Positions 42,790-51,788 are shown, counted from the first letter of the stretch. The stretch is 64,000 nucleotides of DNA from an uncultured Eubacteriales bacterium (GCA_934503195.1 CAKSVM010000002.1:18519-82518), one strand, 5' to 3'. The notes: generated by a model not told the origin, from the sequence alone. Program-made: numbers and translations.

Positions 42790-43178
42790 CCCGGCGCGAG
42801 CTCTCGCAGGTCTACCATCTGCGAAAAGAGATCGAGGAAGACCGCGCCCGGCTTCACAGGCTCGAAGCGGCGGCAACGTCGGCTTCGCCTTCAAACGGCG
42901 GTTCAGGCGGCTCGGGAATCCCGACCGACCGCACGGCAATTGCCGCGAGTATCGCTGACCTCCGCGCTCAGATCGCCGACAAGGTTGAGCGGGAACACCG
43001 CGAGCTGATCCGGCTGATGGACTACATCGACACGATCAGCGACGCGCTGACGAGGCGTATATTCAAGCTCAGATTCGCCGACGGGCTTTCATGGGCGGCA
43101 ATCGCGAATCGAATCGGCGGCGGGAATACGCCCGACATGGCGCGCCAGAGGTGCTACAGATATTTGCGCGATAATTAA
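42786..43178 (+). CDS. Sigma-like late transcription regulator
   Basis: A 130-aa protein: an N-terminal coiled coil, a Ser/Gly-rich linker and a C-terminal sigma-region-4-like HTH (YIDTISDALTRRIFKLRFADGLSWAAIANRIGG). Proteins of this form (DUF1492/ArpU/RinA type) switch on late genes, and it lies just before the terminase genes, as expected. Confidence 0.78.
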   Translation: MTRRELSQVYHLRKEIEEDRARLHRLEAAATSASPSNGGSGGSGIPTDRTAIAASIADLRAQIADKVEREHRELIRLMDYIDTISDALTRRIFKLRFADGLSWAAIANRIGGGNTPDMARQRCYRYLRDN

Positions 43179-43181
43179 ACC

Positions 43182-43215
43182 TGTCACACCTTGTCACGGT
43201 TTTATGTGCTATAAT
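43182..43215 (+). promoter_or_regulatory. Candidate late promoter with paired TGTCAC sites
   Basis: Two TGTCAC direct repeats exactly 10 bp apart (43182, 43192) precede TG-C-TATAAT (43207-43215), an extended -10 without a properly spaced -35. Fits an activator-dependent late promoter. The remaining gap to 43376 holds a hairpin near 43225 (CGGGAGAC/GGTCTTCCG) but no gene; cos/pac could lie here. Confidence 0.6.
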
Positions 43216-43376
43216 GGTATCATCGGGAGACTGCAAATAAGCGGTCTTCCGATTTACTATGCGCGTACACTCCTTCGCGGCATAGGAAAGGGTACAGGGA
43301 AAAAAACGCGCTGTATATCGCAGTGGTGGGGGCGGGCGCGAACTAATTTTTCAGAAAGGAAGGCGGGTGAAACCGG

Positions 43377-43799
43377 ATGACGAACAAACAGAAACGCTTC
43401 TGCGAGGAATACCTCGTGGACCTCAACGCGACGCAAGCCGCGCTGAGGACAGGATACTCTGAAAAAACCGCCGCGAGCATAGCGAGCGAGAACCTACAGA
43501 AACCTGAGATACTGGGATATATTGCCAAATTACGCGTTGAGCAATCGAAGCGTACCGGTATAACCGCCGATAAGGTCCTTGAAGAGCTGTCGAAGGTGGC
43601 GTTCTTCCCCGCGGAGGAATGCGAGCTCAAAGCGTCGGACAAGCTCCGCGCGCTGGAACTGATCGGCAAGCATATCGGAATGTTCAAGTCCGACGATTCG
43701 GCCGATACGCCCGCGCTTGAAAAGCTCGACAAGATTCTAGCCGAGGTGAAATCAGATGCTGACCGCGAAGCAAAAGCAGTACATCGCCGAGGCAAGTAA
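43377..43799 (+). CDS. Terminase small subunit
   Basis: A 140-aa Terminase_2-type protein. The N-terminal HTH-like KRFCEEYLVDLNATQAALRTGYSEKTAASIASENLQKPEI is diagnostic. It recognises phage DNA for packaging. It overlaps the large subunit by 44 bp. Confidence 0.92.
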   Translation: MTNKQKRFCEEYLVDLNATQAALRTGYSEKTAASIASENLQKPEILGYIAKLRVEQSKRTGITADKVLEELSKVAFFPAEECELKASDKLRALELIGKHIGMFKSDDSADTPALEKLDKILAEVKSDADREAKAVHRRGK

Positions 43800-44986
43800 G
43801 CGGTGGAACTTCAAGTCCGGCGCGGTCAGATCGGGCAAGTCCTATGTGGACGTCACGGCGGTTATTCCGATGCGGATTCGCGAACGGATAGGCAAGGACG
43901 GCTTATGTTTCATCGTCGGCGTCAGCAAGGAGACCATCGAACGAAACGTTCTACAGCCGATGCGCGAGCGATACACGTCGGCGGTTGTCGGGACGATCAA
44001 CTCGCGAAATATCGCCCGTGTCTGCGGCGAGGACGTCTATTGTCTCGGAGCTGAAAAGGTCTCGCAGGTGGCGAAGATTCAGGGCGCGAGCGCGAAATAC
44101 GTTTACGGCGACGAGGTGGCGAAGTGGCACGAAGACGTCTTCAATATGCTGAAATCGCGTCTTGACAAGCCGTACTCCTGCTTTGACGGCTCGCTGAACC
44201 CCGAGCATCCGACGCACTGGCTGAAGAAGTTCCTCGATTCAGACGCTGACATATACTGCCAGCAGTACACGATTTTCGACAACACGTTCCTCTCGCCGGA
44301 GTTCGTGAAGAACCTCTGCAAAGAGTACGAGGGGACGATTTACTATGACCGCCTGATACTCGGCGAATGGGTGCGGGCTGAGGGCGCGATTTACCGACGT
44401 TTCGCCGACGATCCGGCGAAATTCCTGCTGACCGGAATTCCGACGCAGAAGGAGATTTCGGAAATCGTCATCGGAGTCGACTTCGGCGGCACAAAGTCAG
44501 GACACGCGTTTGTCGCGACCGCGAAGATTCACGGCTACGAGAAGCTGATCGCGCTCGCGTCTGAGCGGCATTTCGGCGAGTACGAGCCGCGGGACATCGA
44601 CGAGCTCGCGGTCAAGTTCGCGAACAGGGTTGCCGCGAAATACGGCGCGATTGATTACATTTACTGGGACAATGCCGAGAGCGTTCTCGGCAGAGGTCTC
44701 AAACACGCTTTCGATCGCGAAATGCCGTCGGTCATCGTTCGTCCGGCAATCAAGACGCGCGTCAACGACCGCATAGCCGCCACACAGCGTCTTATGGGCA
44801 CGGGAAGGTTTTCTGTATACCCCTGACTGTGAGACGCTCAGAACGGCTCTCTGCGAGGCTGTATGGGACTCTGACGCGAAGGGCGACGAAAGACTCGATG
44901 ACGGATCATCCGATATTGACTCGCTCGACGCCTTCGAATACACCTTCGAGCGCGACATAAAACGCTTCATAAATTACGAGGTTTAA
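43756..44986 (+). CDS. Terminase large subunit, joined by a +1 frameshift at CCC-TGA
   Basis: Zero-frame codons end after 356 residues at ...RFSVYP with CCC TGA (44821-44826). One base later the reading frame continues for 53 codons as DCETLRTALCEAVWDSDAKG...DDGSSDIDSLDAFEYTFERDIKRF to the TAA at 44984, giving a normal 409-aa TerL. The ATPase half has a Walker A-like GAVRSGKS (K28) and YVYGDEV. The second frame supplies the end of the nuclease domain including IDSLDA. Either a programmed +1 shift or a sequence error explains this; an unrelated broken gene is unlikely since the join is exact. Confidence 0.88.
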
Positions 44987-44988
44987 CG

Positions 44989-46326
44989 ATGGGATTCATT
45001 TCATTCATGAAAGGACTGATAAGGCAATTGTTCTCGCCTGACGAATTAAAAACGGTACTCGGAGTCAAGCCGGTCATGACGCTTGAATCCACTGAAAAAT
45101 TAAAGCTCTGGTCTGACATGTACACCGGAAACGCGCCGTGGCTGTCCGACGCGGTGAAGAGCCTGCGGTCTGAGCAGGGCATTGTCCGCGAGTTCTCGAA
45201 TATCTCGGTCGGCGAAATGACCGCTTCGGTTTCGGACGCGAATCTGGACGCGGCTCTGAAGGCGGCTCTCAGAAACTTCAACGTCAGCTTCCAGTCAGGA
45301 CTCGCGACAGGGGCGTTGATCGTCAAGCCGATGCCTGATCTCACAGTACAGTTCCTGCCGCAGACGGCTTTCGTGCCGCTTTCCTACGACATCCGCGGGC
45401 GGCTTATTGACGTCGTGTTTCCGGAAGTCGTGCAGGATGGCGAACGATGGCTGACGAGGCTTGAATGGCATCGGCTCGACGAGACGGGGCTGACGATAAC
45501 AAACCGCGCTTTTGTAAGCTATTCCAAAAACCGCTTAGGAACAGAGACCGATTTATCAGTTATAGACAAATGGGCGGCGTTATCGCCTGAGACGCGCTAC
45601 CCCGGCATGACGCGCCCGATCTTCGGCTATTACCGAAATCCTATTGACTCGCCGGACAACACCGGAATTTCGATCTTCGACCCGGCGGTCGATTTAATTA
45701 AAATCGCCGACACGCAGTTCGGACGGCTCGAATGGGAATTCGAATCCGGCGAGCGCGTCATTCACGCCGATCCGGCGGCGTTCAAATCCGACGAGAACGG
45801 CAAGGGCAAATTCACACTGCCGAAGCTGAACAAACGGCTCTACCGCGCGATCGACATCGAGGCGGGCGAAGGGAAGAGCTTCTTCAGCGAATTCTCGCCG
45901 GAGTTCCGGGAGACTTCGATTATCGCCGGACTTGAAGAGTTCAAGCGTTCAATCGAGTTCGCGGTCGGCTTGTCCTACGGCGATATTTCGAACCCTCAGA
46001 CTGTGGAGAAGACCGCGACCGAAATCCTCGCCGCGAAGAAGCGCAAGTACAACACGGTAAACGCGATTCAGCAGAATCTGCGTGACTGTCTCGACGATCT
46101 TGTTTTTGCGCTCGCCTTCTGGTCGGCGAAAACCATGTCGGGCTACGAATTCGTCTGCGACTTCAAGGACAGCATTCTGACCGATGAGGAGACCGAGCGT
46201 CAGCAGGACCGTCAGGACGTTTCGATGGGTGTCATGCGGCTTGAAGAGTACCGCGCGAAGTGGTACGGCGAGAGCGTCGACGAAGCCGCGAAGAACCTTC
46301 CTGAGCCGACCGAGGTTGTACTGTAA
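44989..46326 (+). CDS. Phage portal protein
   Basis: A 445-aa SPP1 gp6-like portal forming the dodecameric ring at the head vertex. The pattern NPIDSPDNTGISIFDPAVDLIKIAD and the C-terminal LTDEETERQQDRQDVSMGVMRLEEYRAKWYG are typical. It starts 2 bp after the terminase stop. Confidence 0.9.
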   Translation: MGFISFMKGLIRQLFSPDELKTVLGVKPVMTLESTEKLKLWSDMYTGNAPWLSDAVKSLRSEQGIVREFSNISVGEMTASVSDANLDAALKAALRNFNVSFQSGLATGALIVKPMPDLTVQFLPQTAFVPLSYDIRGRLIDVVFPEVVQDGERWLTRLEWHRLDETGLTITNRAFVSYSKNRLGTETDLSVIDKWAALSPETRYPGMTRPIFGYYRNPIDSPDNTGISIFDPAVDLIKIADTQFGRLEWEFESGERVIHADPAAFKSDENGKGKFTLPKLNKRLYRAIDIEAGEGKSFFSEFSPEFRETSIIAGLEEFKRSIEFAVGLSYGDISNPQTVEKTATEILAAKKRKYNTVNAIQQNLRDCLDDLVFALAFWSAKTMSGYEFVCDFKDSILTDEETERQQDRQDVSMGVMRLEEYRAKWYGESVDEAAKNLPEPTEVVL

Positions 46327-48185
46327 TGCTCACCGGTGACGAGATCGAGAGCCTGCCGATCGGGCTTGAAAAGCTCTTCAGAGGGCTTGAGAAACGCGTC
46401 ATGCGCGACATAATCCGCAGGCTGAAATCTGCGGGCGAAATCACGCGCTCTACCGACTGGCAGATCTACCGCGCGTCAGAACTCGGCAAGGCGATCGACG
46501 AGATCAAAAAAGAGATCGCGGAAACGCTCGACGGCGGCGACGAGGAGGTTGAAAGGCTCTTCGATGAAGCCGCCAAGACGAGCTGGGCGCGCGACAAAAA
46601 GCTCTACAAGTCGGTCGGACAGACTCCGATTGCCTACAAGGACAACGAGACGCTCAAGCAGCTCGTCGCGGCGGTCAAGGCTCAGACCGCCGACGAACTC
46701 CGGAACATCACCGGAACTCTCGGCGTCGCCACCGCGAACAAGGGCAGAATCAAGACGGTCAGCCTGACCGAGTACTTCACCGACACGCTCGACAACGCTG
46801 CGCTTGACATCTCGTCGGGCGCGTTCGACTACAACACGGTCCTGAAACGCACGGTCACAGAGCTTGTCAATTCGGGGATCAGGACGATAAATTACGACTC
46901 GGTGTCTAAGCGTCCGACGACGGCGAGAGTCGACGTAGCGGCGCGCAGAGCGGTCATGACGGGCGTGAATCAGCTCACCGCGAAGATCAGCGAGGACAAC
47001 GCGAAAACGCTCGGCACAGATATGTACGAGGTTTCGGCGCATTCCTGCTACCGTCCGGAGCACGTAGAGTGGCAGGGCGGATGGTACACGATGGCACAGC
47101 TTAAGTCGGTCTGCGGCTACGGAAAGGTCGACGGACTGAAAGGCGCGAACTGCGGACACGATTTCGACGCGGTGATTCCGGGCGTCTCAGAGCCGTCCTA
47201 CTCGCCCGAGGAGCTTAAGAAAATGCGCGCCGAGGAGCTTAAGAAGCACGAGTACAACGGCAAGGAATACACGAAGTATGAAGCGTCACAGCGTCAACGG
47301 CGGCTTGAACGGACGATCGCGGCGAGGCGACACGCGGTCGAGCTTCTCGAAGAAGGCGGCGCGGACGAGAAGACGATCCAGAACGCGAGAGCGTCGTTTC
47401 AGGCGGTCTCGCAGGAGTACACGCGGTTCTCAAAGGCGATGGGGCTTCCGCAGCAGCGCGAGCGCGTCGGGCTGGCTCTCGCGGGGATGAAATACGACGT
47501 GCCGCCCGCGCCGAAGGGACTGCCGACGAACACACAACCTGTGGAAATTTCTTCAAAAGGTATTGACAAACCCGAAAATAGCGTGTATAATAGTAATGCT
47601 GAACAGTTATATCGCCCGGTCACCCGCGGCGCGTCGGCGGAGTTCAACATCCGTTCCGACCAGAAGATCGCGGTAAAGCGCGTCGAAAGCTATGCCGACG
47701 AGGTTTACATATCCGACAGGGCGGAGATCAAGCCGAAGGCACTGCATGAGATAAAGCAGACGACCGACGCCGCGCGCGACGAGTGGGGCATCGGGACGAA
47801 GCCGAAGATCATCATTGTTGACGCCGATGAAATGCCGAACGCGCTCGGAAAGTATGATCCGGTTGAAAACACGGTATACTACATTTCAAAGCTCAATGAG
47901 TCAAACGTCATTGAGACCGTCGGCGGTCAAGGCTCTGTCGAGTATCACGAAATGTGGCATATGCGGCAGGCGGAAAATTTCAGACTGAGCGGTCGGAAGA
48001 TCACTGCGGAAAATCGCGGCGAATACATCAAAGCCCTTTGCCAAAGATGTAAAAAGAACATTGAACGGCTCGGGGTTACTTATGATAACGTCGGAGATAT
48101 AAGCGAGTACGCAAAAAGTCAATTTTTACGCGGACGGTATGATGAGGTCGAAGCGGAATTTATGGTAAAAAGGAGGCAAAAATAG
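46326..48185 (+). CDS. MuF-type minor head protein with C-terminal metallopeptidase domain
   Basis: A 619-aa fusion. Residues 1-~310 are a minor capsid (phage_min_cap2/MuF) domain with SAHSCYRPEHVEWQGGW and GLKGANCGHDFDAVIPG. Residues ~310-420 are helix and linker. Residues ~425-619 form a separate domain with zincin motif H541-E-M-W-H545 and a possible third ligand among E607-E611 (YDEVEAEF). MuF fusions often deliver effector domains injected with DNA. A consensus promoter lies inside the linker codons, and a 53-aa ORF follows. Confidence 0.88.
   Translation: MLTGDEIESLPIGLEKLFRGLEKRVMRDIIRRLKSAGEITRSTDWQIYRASELGKAIDEIKKEIAETLDGGDEEVERLFDEAAKTSWARDKKLYKSVGQTPIAYKDNETLKQLVAAVKAQTADELRNITGTLGVATANKGRIKTVSLTEYFTDTLDNAALDISSGAFDYNTVLKRTVTELVNSGIRTINYDSVSKRPTTARVDVAARRAVMTGVNQLTAKISEDNAKTLGTDMYEVSAHSCYRPEHVEWQGGWYTMAQLKSVCGYGKVDGLKGANCGHDFDAVIPGVSEPSYSPEELKKMRAEELKKHEYNGKEYTKYEASQRQRRLERTIAARRHAVELLEEGGADEKTIQNARASFQAVSQEYTRFSKAMGLPQQRERVGLALAGMKYDVPPAPKGLPTNTQPVEISSKGIDKPENSVYNSNAEQLYRPVTRGASAEFNIRSDQKIAVKRVESYADEVYISDRAEIKPKALHEIKQTTDAARDEWGIGTKPKIIIVDADEMPNALGKYDPVENTVYYISKLNESNVIETVGGQGSVEYHEMWHMRQAENFRLSGRKITAENRGEYIKALCQRCKKNIERLGVTYDNVGDISEYAKSQFLRGRYDEVEAEFMVKRRQK
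47563..47591 (+). promoter_or_regulatory. Internal consensus promoter in the MuF-metallopeptidase linker
   Basis: TTGACA, 17 bp, TATAAT within codons ~413-422 of the MuF fusion gene, exactly before the metallopeptidase domain. Identical architecture to the true promoters at 20525, 24000, 26945 and 29639. Confidence 0.65.
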
Positions 48186-48187
48186 CA

Positions 48188-48349
48188 ATGGTAATCAGTT
48201 GTTATCCAGATGACATCAAAGAAGCGATGGACATTTGCGAACCGTATCTTGAAGCTCATAACGGCAGCATTGAAGGCGCTCCGAAAGAAATTGCGGAAGC
48301 CTTCGAGAAAACCATGAAGTGGGCATGGGATCTTGACAGAGGTCAGTAA
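48188..48349 (+). CDS. Candidate immunity protein, 53 aa
   Basis: Starts MVISCYPDDIKEAMDICEPY, acidic and helical, ending WAWDLDRGQ. It begins 2 bp after the metallopeptidase stop, with AGGAGG ~11 bp upstream, and ends just before a terminator. A small acidic protein directly behind an effector domain fits an immunity/inhibitor role; no homology is recognised. Confidence 0.6.
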   Translation: MVISCYPDDIKEAMDICEPYLEAHNGSIEGAPKEIAEAFEKTMKWAWDLDRGQ

Positions 48350-48361
48350 AACCGAATAATC

Positions 48362-48390
48362 AAGCACGGTACAGTGTATCGTGCTTTTTT
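48362..48390 (+). terminator. Terminator after the candidate immunity gene
   Basis: Eleven-pair stem AAGCACGGTAC / GTATCGTGCTT with a 3-base loop and a T-run. It sits in the middle of the late operon. Confidence 0.88.
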
Positions 48391-48407
48391 CGTGAAAGGA
48401 GTACACG

Positions 48408-48539
48408 GTGCTTACTACACTGAAAATACTTTTGATAACAATCCTCGGGATATATGCGTTATTCCTGCTGATTGCGCTTGCGGCTGTCATATTTACGGTA
48501 GTATATGAACTTACGCATTACAATCTGCCCAAACGCTGA
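48408..48539 (+). CDS. 43-aa single-span membrane peptide
   Basis: GTG start with GAAAGGAG 7 bp upstream. The sequence begins MLTTLKILLITILGIYALFL and is one long membrane helix followed by YELTHYNLPKR. It is isolated between two terminators, so its own weak or read-through expression is implied. Possible superinfection or membrane function; unproven. Confidence 0.55.
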   Translation: MLTTLKILLITILGIYALFLLIALAAVIFTVVYELTHYNLPKR

Positions 48540-48609
48540 AACTTAACACTGACTCAGCGTTAACTTGCGTTAAAACTTAAGTTTATAAGCAAGTTACAAC
48601 TCAATAACT

Positions 48610-48643
48610 ACAGCACTACGGATTTTCCCGCAGTGCTGTTTTT
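48610..48643 (+). terminator. Second terminator upstream of the scaffold gene
   Basis: ACAGCACT-ACGG / CCG-C-AGTGCTGT stem with TTTTT. Between it and 48730 a small hairpin GGCTGA-CTT-TCAGCC and a weak TTTCAG-17-TATAAG could restart transcription. Confidence 0.8.
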
Positions 48644-48730
48644 ATATCATTTCCCCCGCCGGAGGGTATCCGGCTGACTTTCAGCCGCGGTCGGAGCGGG
48701 ATATAAGCCACGAAGAAAGGAAGCACGCAC

Positions 48731-49285
48731 ATGAAAAACATCGAAACGATACTCTCAGAGCTCGGCATTCAGATTCCGGCGGACAAGAAGGACGCCTTCA
48801 CGGCACAGTTCGGCGAGAACTACAAAACCGCCGAGGAGACGAACCGTCTCAGAACGGCTCGCGACGAATTCAAGTCTCAGCTCGACGGCGCGAAGGAAAA
48901 ATTGAAGTCCTTCGAGGGCGTCGACGTCTCCGACCTGAAGAACCAGATCGCGAAGCTCAACGGCGACCTTACCGCGAAGGACAACGAGTACAAAGCGAAG
49001 CTCGCCGACATGGAATTCTCGGCGGTGCTTGACAGCGCGATCTCGTCGTCCGGCGCGAAGAACGCGAAGGCGGTCAAGGCTCTTCTCGACGTCGACAAGC
49101 TCAGAGCGTCGACCAACCGCGACGCCGACATAAAGTCCGCGCTCGAAGCCTGCAAGACCGACAACGACTATCTCTTCACGTCAGACGAACCCGTGAAGAA
49201 TCCGGTCGCTCCGACAGGATCGCCGAATAACGCTGACCCGCTCGCCGCCGTCCGTGCCGCGATGGGTCTTGAACCGAAAAAGTAA
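48731..49285 (+). CDS. Scaffold protein (phage minor structural GP20 type)
   Basis: A 184-aa protein: a coiled coil in residues ~35-100 (LRTARDEFKSQLDGAKEKLKSFE), then a helical region and a loose C-terminus. It lies immediately before the major capsid gene, as scaffolds do. AAAGGAAG precedes the ATG. Confidence 0.88.
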   Translation: MKNIETILSELGIQIPADKKDAFTAQFGENYKTAEETNRLRTARDEFKSQLDGAKEKLKSFEGVDVSDLKNQIAKLNGDLTAKDNEYKAKLADMEFSAVLDSAISSSGAKNAKAVKALLDVDKLRASTNRDADIKSALEACKTDNDYLFTSDEPVKNPVAPTGSPNNADPLAAVRAAMGLEPKK

Positions 49286-49301
49286 CAGAAAGGATTAAAT
49301 T

Positions 49302-50204
49302 ATGGCAAACAATATCGAACTCTTCAAGAAATACGTCCCCCTCCTCGATGAGGTTTATAAGCTTTCCTCCCTCACCGCCGATCTCGACGGCGCGCCCGAA
49401 CTTGCGCGTCAGGGCAACAACGTCAACGAGCTGATCATCCCGAAGATCAGCATGGACGGACTCGCGAACTACTCGCGTAACGGCGGCTATGTCGACGGCG
49501 ACGTCACCCTGACCAACGAGACGGTCAAGTGCAACTTCGACCGCGGCAGAAAGTTCGCCGTCGATACTCTCGACAACGCCGAGACCGCCGGAATCGCGTT
49601 CGGCGCGCTCGCGTCCGAGTTCATCCGGACGAAGGTAACTCCCGAGCTTGACGCATTCAGATTCGCGACTTACGCGTCGATTTCGGGCATCGGCACAGTT
49701 GACGCGGCGGCTCTCTCGACCGGAGCGAACGTAATCACCGCGCTCAGAGCGGCGGTCAACGCCATGGATGAGGCGGAGGTTCCCTCTACCGAGCGTTATC
49801 TTTACATCACGCCGACTCTTCTCGGACTCGTCAAGGATCTCGACACCACCAAATCGAAGGAAGTTCTCGACGGCTTCGCGAAGGTTGTCAAAGTCCCTCA
49901 GACTCGCTTCTACACCGCGATTAAACAGCTCTCCGGTAAGGTCGAACCCGTTTCCGGCGGAAGCACGACCGACGACCAGACCGCGGGCGGCTTCACGAAG
50001 GCCGACAGCGCGAAGAACATCAACTTCATGATCATCCACAAGCCCGCGATCATCCAGTACCAGAAGCACGTCGCGCCGAAGGTCATCACGCCTGAGCAGA
50101 ACCAGCACGCCGACGCGTGGGAGTTCGGCTACCGCACGGTCGGCATCGCCGAGGCCTACGAGAACAAGGTCGCGGGCATCTACCTCCACAAAGCGGCGTC
50201 GTAA
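49302..50204 (+). CDS. Major capsid protein
   Basis: A 300-aa HK97-fold coat protein; MANNIELFKKYVPLLDEVYKLSS and the VTLTNETVKCNFDRGRKFAVDTLDN strand region match the capsid family paired with GP20 scaffolds in Firmicutes phages. It forms the icosahedral shell. Its TAA overlaps the next ATG. Confidence 0.9.
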   Translation: MANNIELFKKYVPLLDEVYKLSSLTADLDGAPELARQGNNVNELIIPKISMDGLANYSRNGGYVDGDVTLTNETVKCNFDRGRKFAVDTLDNAETAGIAFGALASEFIRTKVTPELDAFRFATYASISGIGTVDAAALSTGANVITALRAAVNAMDEAEVPSTERYLYITPTLLGLVKDLDTTKSKEVLDGFAKVVKVPQTRFYTAIKQLSGKVEPVSGGSTTDDQTAGGFTKADSAKNINFMIIHKPAIIQYQKHVAPKVITPEQNQHADAWEFGYRTVGIAEAYENKVAGIYLHKAAS

Positions 50205-50542
50205 TGGACTACACGTACTACCTGAACGAATACCTCGCCGGGAAGTCCCCGCTTATCTCGGCTGAGGATTTCCCGCTCTATTCCCGCGCGGCCGGGAAGA
50301 AGCTCGGACGATACATCGGCGAAGTCCCCGACACGGACGACGCGAAGCTCTGCCAGTGCGAACTGGCGGAGCTTATTTATTCAGACGGTCAGACCGGGCG
50401 GGCGGTCACGTCCGAGCATACGGGCGATCTCTCGGTGACGTACGAGTCGGCGGAAGCCCGCGCGAAGTCGCTCGCGTCGGCGGTCAGGGAATGCGTTTAC
50501 CGATGGTTCGCCGACTCGGGGCTTCTTTACCGGGGGTGCTGA
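50204..50542 (+). CDS. Head-tail connector protein
   Basis: A 112-aa helical protein in the adaptor position after the capsid gene. Starts MDYTYYLNEYLAGKSPLISAED, which resembles gp6/DUF-type adaptors. Role inferred mainly from order. Confidence 0.75.
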   Translation: MDYTYYLNEYLAGKSPLISAEDFPLYSRAAGKKLGRYIGEVPDTDDAKLCQCELAELIYSDGQTGRAVTSEHTGDLSVTYESAEARAKSLASAVRECVYRWFADSGLLYRGC

Positions 50543-50543
50543 T

Positions 50544-50891
50544 ATGCTGACGAATTCAAGCTGTACGGTCTACCGCGAGAAGACTTTCGAGCGCGTTTTC
50601 ATTCCGGCCTGCTTCTGGAAGGACTCGCGCGGGAAGGCGATCTCCAAGGGCGGAATGACCGAGGACGCGGCGGTTGTCGTTTACATCCCCGAAAACTACG
50701 CCGCGCTCGCGCCGAAACCGCGTGACATCATTGTCCGCGGGAACTGCTCGTTCACCTTCGACACGACGAGCGAGAAGGCGGTTTCAGACGGCGTGAAGGC
50801 TCTCAGAGCGTCTGACCCGGTGACGGTGAGGACGGTCGAAGACAAGCTCTACGGCGCGTTCTGCCGCCATGTGAAGGTGGTGGCGTTATGA
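50544..50891 (+). CDS. Head-closure/minor capsid protein, 115 aa
   Basis: Beta-rich protein (CTVYREKTFERVFIPACFWKDSRG) in the stopper position between adaptor and tail completion genes, similar to DUF6751 proteins. Overlaps the next gene by 4 bp. Confidence 0.72.
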   Translation: MLTNSSCTVYREKTFERVFIPACFWKDSRGKAISKGGMTEDAAVVVYIPENYAALAPKPRDIIVRGNCSFTFDTTSEKAVSDGVKALRASDPVTVRTVEDKLYGAFCRHVKVVAL

Positions 50892-51343
50892 ATCAGCCGA
50901 AGGATCATGTTGACGGCGGGTTCAAGTTCCTGTGGAATCCGGTCTTCGCGAAGGCGACGAACGAGAATCTGAGAAGAGCGCAGGAATTTGTCGATTCCGA
51001 GTGCATCCGGCAGATGAAACGCTACACGCCATACCGAACCGGATTTCTCTCGAACAACGCGCCGGAGCTCGGCACGAAGATCGGCTCGGGGCTGATCGTC
51101 TACAACGCGCCATACGCGCGCTACCAGTACTACGGCGAAGTCTACGGTCCGAATATCCCGATCTACAAGGACGGCGAGCTTATGGGCTGGCGTTCCCCGC
51201 CGAAAAAGCATCCGACCGGGCGCGAGCTTGAATACTCGACCGCGAAGCATCCCGACGCGCAGAAGCTCTGGTTCGAGAAGATGAAAGAGGTCAAGGGCGA
51301 GGCGATCAGGCGCGGAGCCGAGAAAATCGCCGGAGGTGGATAA
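50888..51343 (+). CDS. Minor capsid / tail-completion protein
   Basis: A 151-aa protein with RRAQEFVDSECIRQMKRYTPYRTGFLSNN and YNAPYARYQYYGEVYG, the Minor_capsid_2 pattern (HK97 gp10-like). It helps join head and tail. Confidence 0.83.
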   Translation: MNQPKDHVDGGFKFLWNPVFAKATNENLRRAQEFVDSECIRQMKRYTPYRTGFLSNNAPELGTKIGSGLIVYNAPYARYQYYGEVYGPNIPIYKDGELMGWRSPPKKHPTGRELEYSTAKHPDAQKLWFEKMKEVKGEAIRRGAEKIAGGG

Positions 51344-51786
51344 TGAACATCATCGAAACGGTGCGGAAGCTCCTTTCGGAGTTTCCGAGGATAAACGAGA
51401 TTTCCGGGACGGTTCACATTGACTTCGCGGACTCCGAGCCGGACAGCTATTCGCTTTCGTCGGTCGGCGACGAGCTTTTACGCGAGGACATTCTCGGGAA
51501 TCCGATAAGACAGCACACATTCTATTTCTACAGCGTCTGGCAGTCGTTCAATGACTTCGACAGGCTGAACAATTCCGGCGCGCTTCTGGAGCTGACCGAT
51601 TGGCTTGCAAGGCACGGGCGCGGGCTTGAAATCACCGCCGCCATTGACGGCAGGGAGTATCCCGGCGAGGTGAGGAAGATCACCGCGGCGAACGGAATGC
51701 TCTTCGAGATTCCGCCCGAGCTTAACGGCGGAGTAAGGTATCAGCTCCAGATTATCGCCGAGTACAAAATCAATACGGAGGATTAA
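51343..51786 (+). CDS. Tail terminator-like protein
   Basis: A 147-aa protein with TFYFYSVWQSFNDFDRLNNSGALLELTDWL and a strand-rich C-terminus, typical of the minor capsid/tail terminator gene just before the tail tube gene. Start overlaps the previous stop. Confidence 0.78.
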   Translation: MNIIETVRKLLSEFPRINEISGTVHIDFADSEPDSYSLSSVGDELLREDILGNPIRQHTFYFYSVWQSFNDFDRLNNSGALLELTDWLARHGRGLEITAAIDGREYPGEVRKITAANGMLFEIPPELNGGVRYQLQIIAEYKINTED

Positions 51787-51788
51787 AA

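Noticed and set aside
42786..43178. Direct annotation as a true sigma factor
   Set aside because: Only a region-4-like HTH is visible; no region 2, so it cannot be a stand-alone sigma factor and is better called a late regulator.
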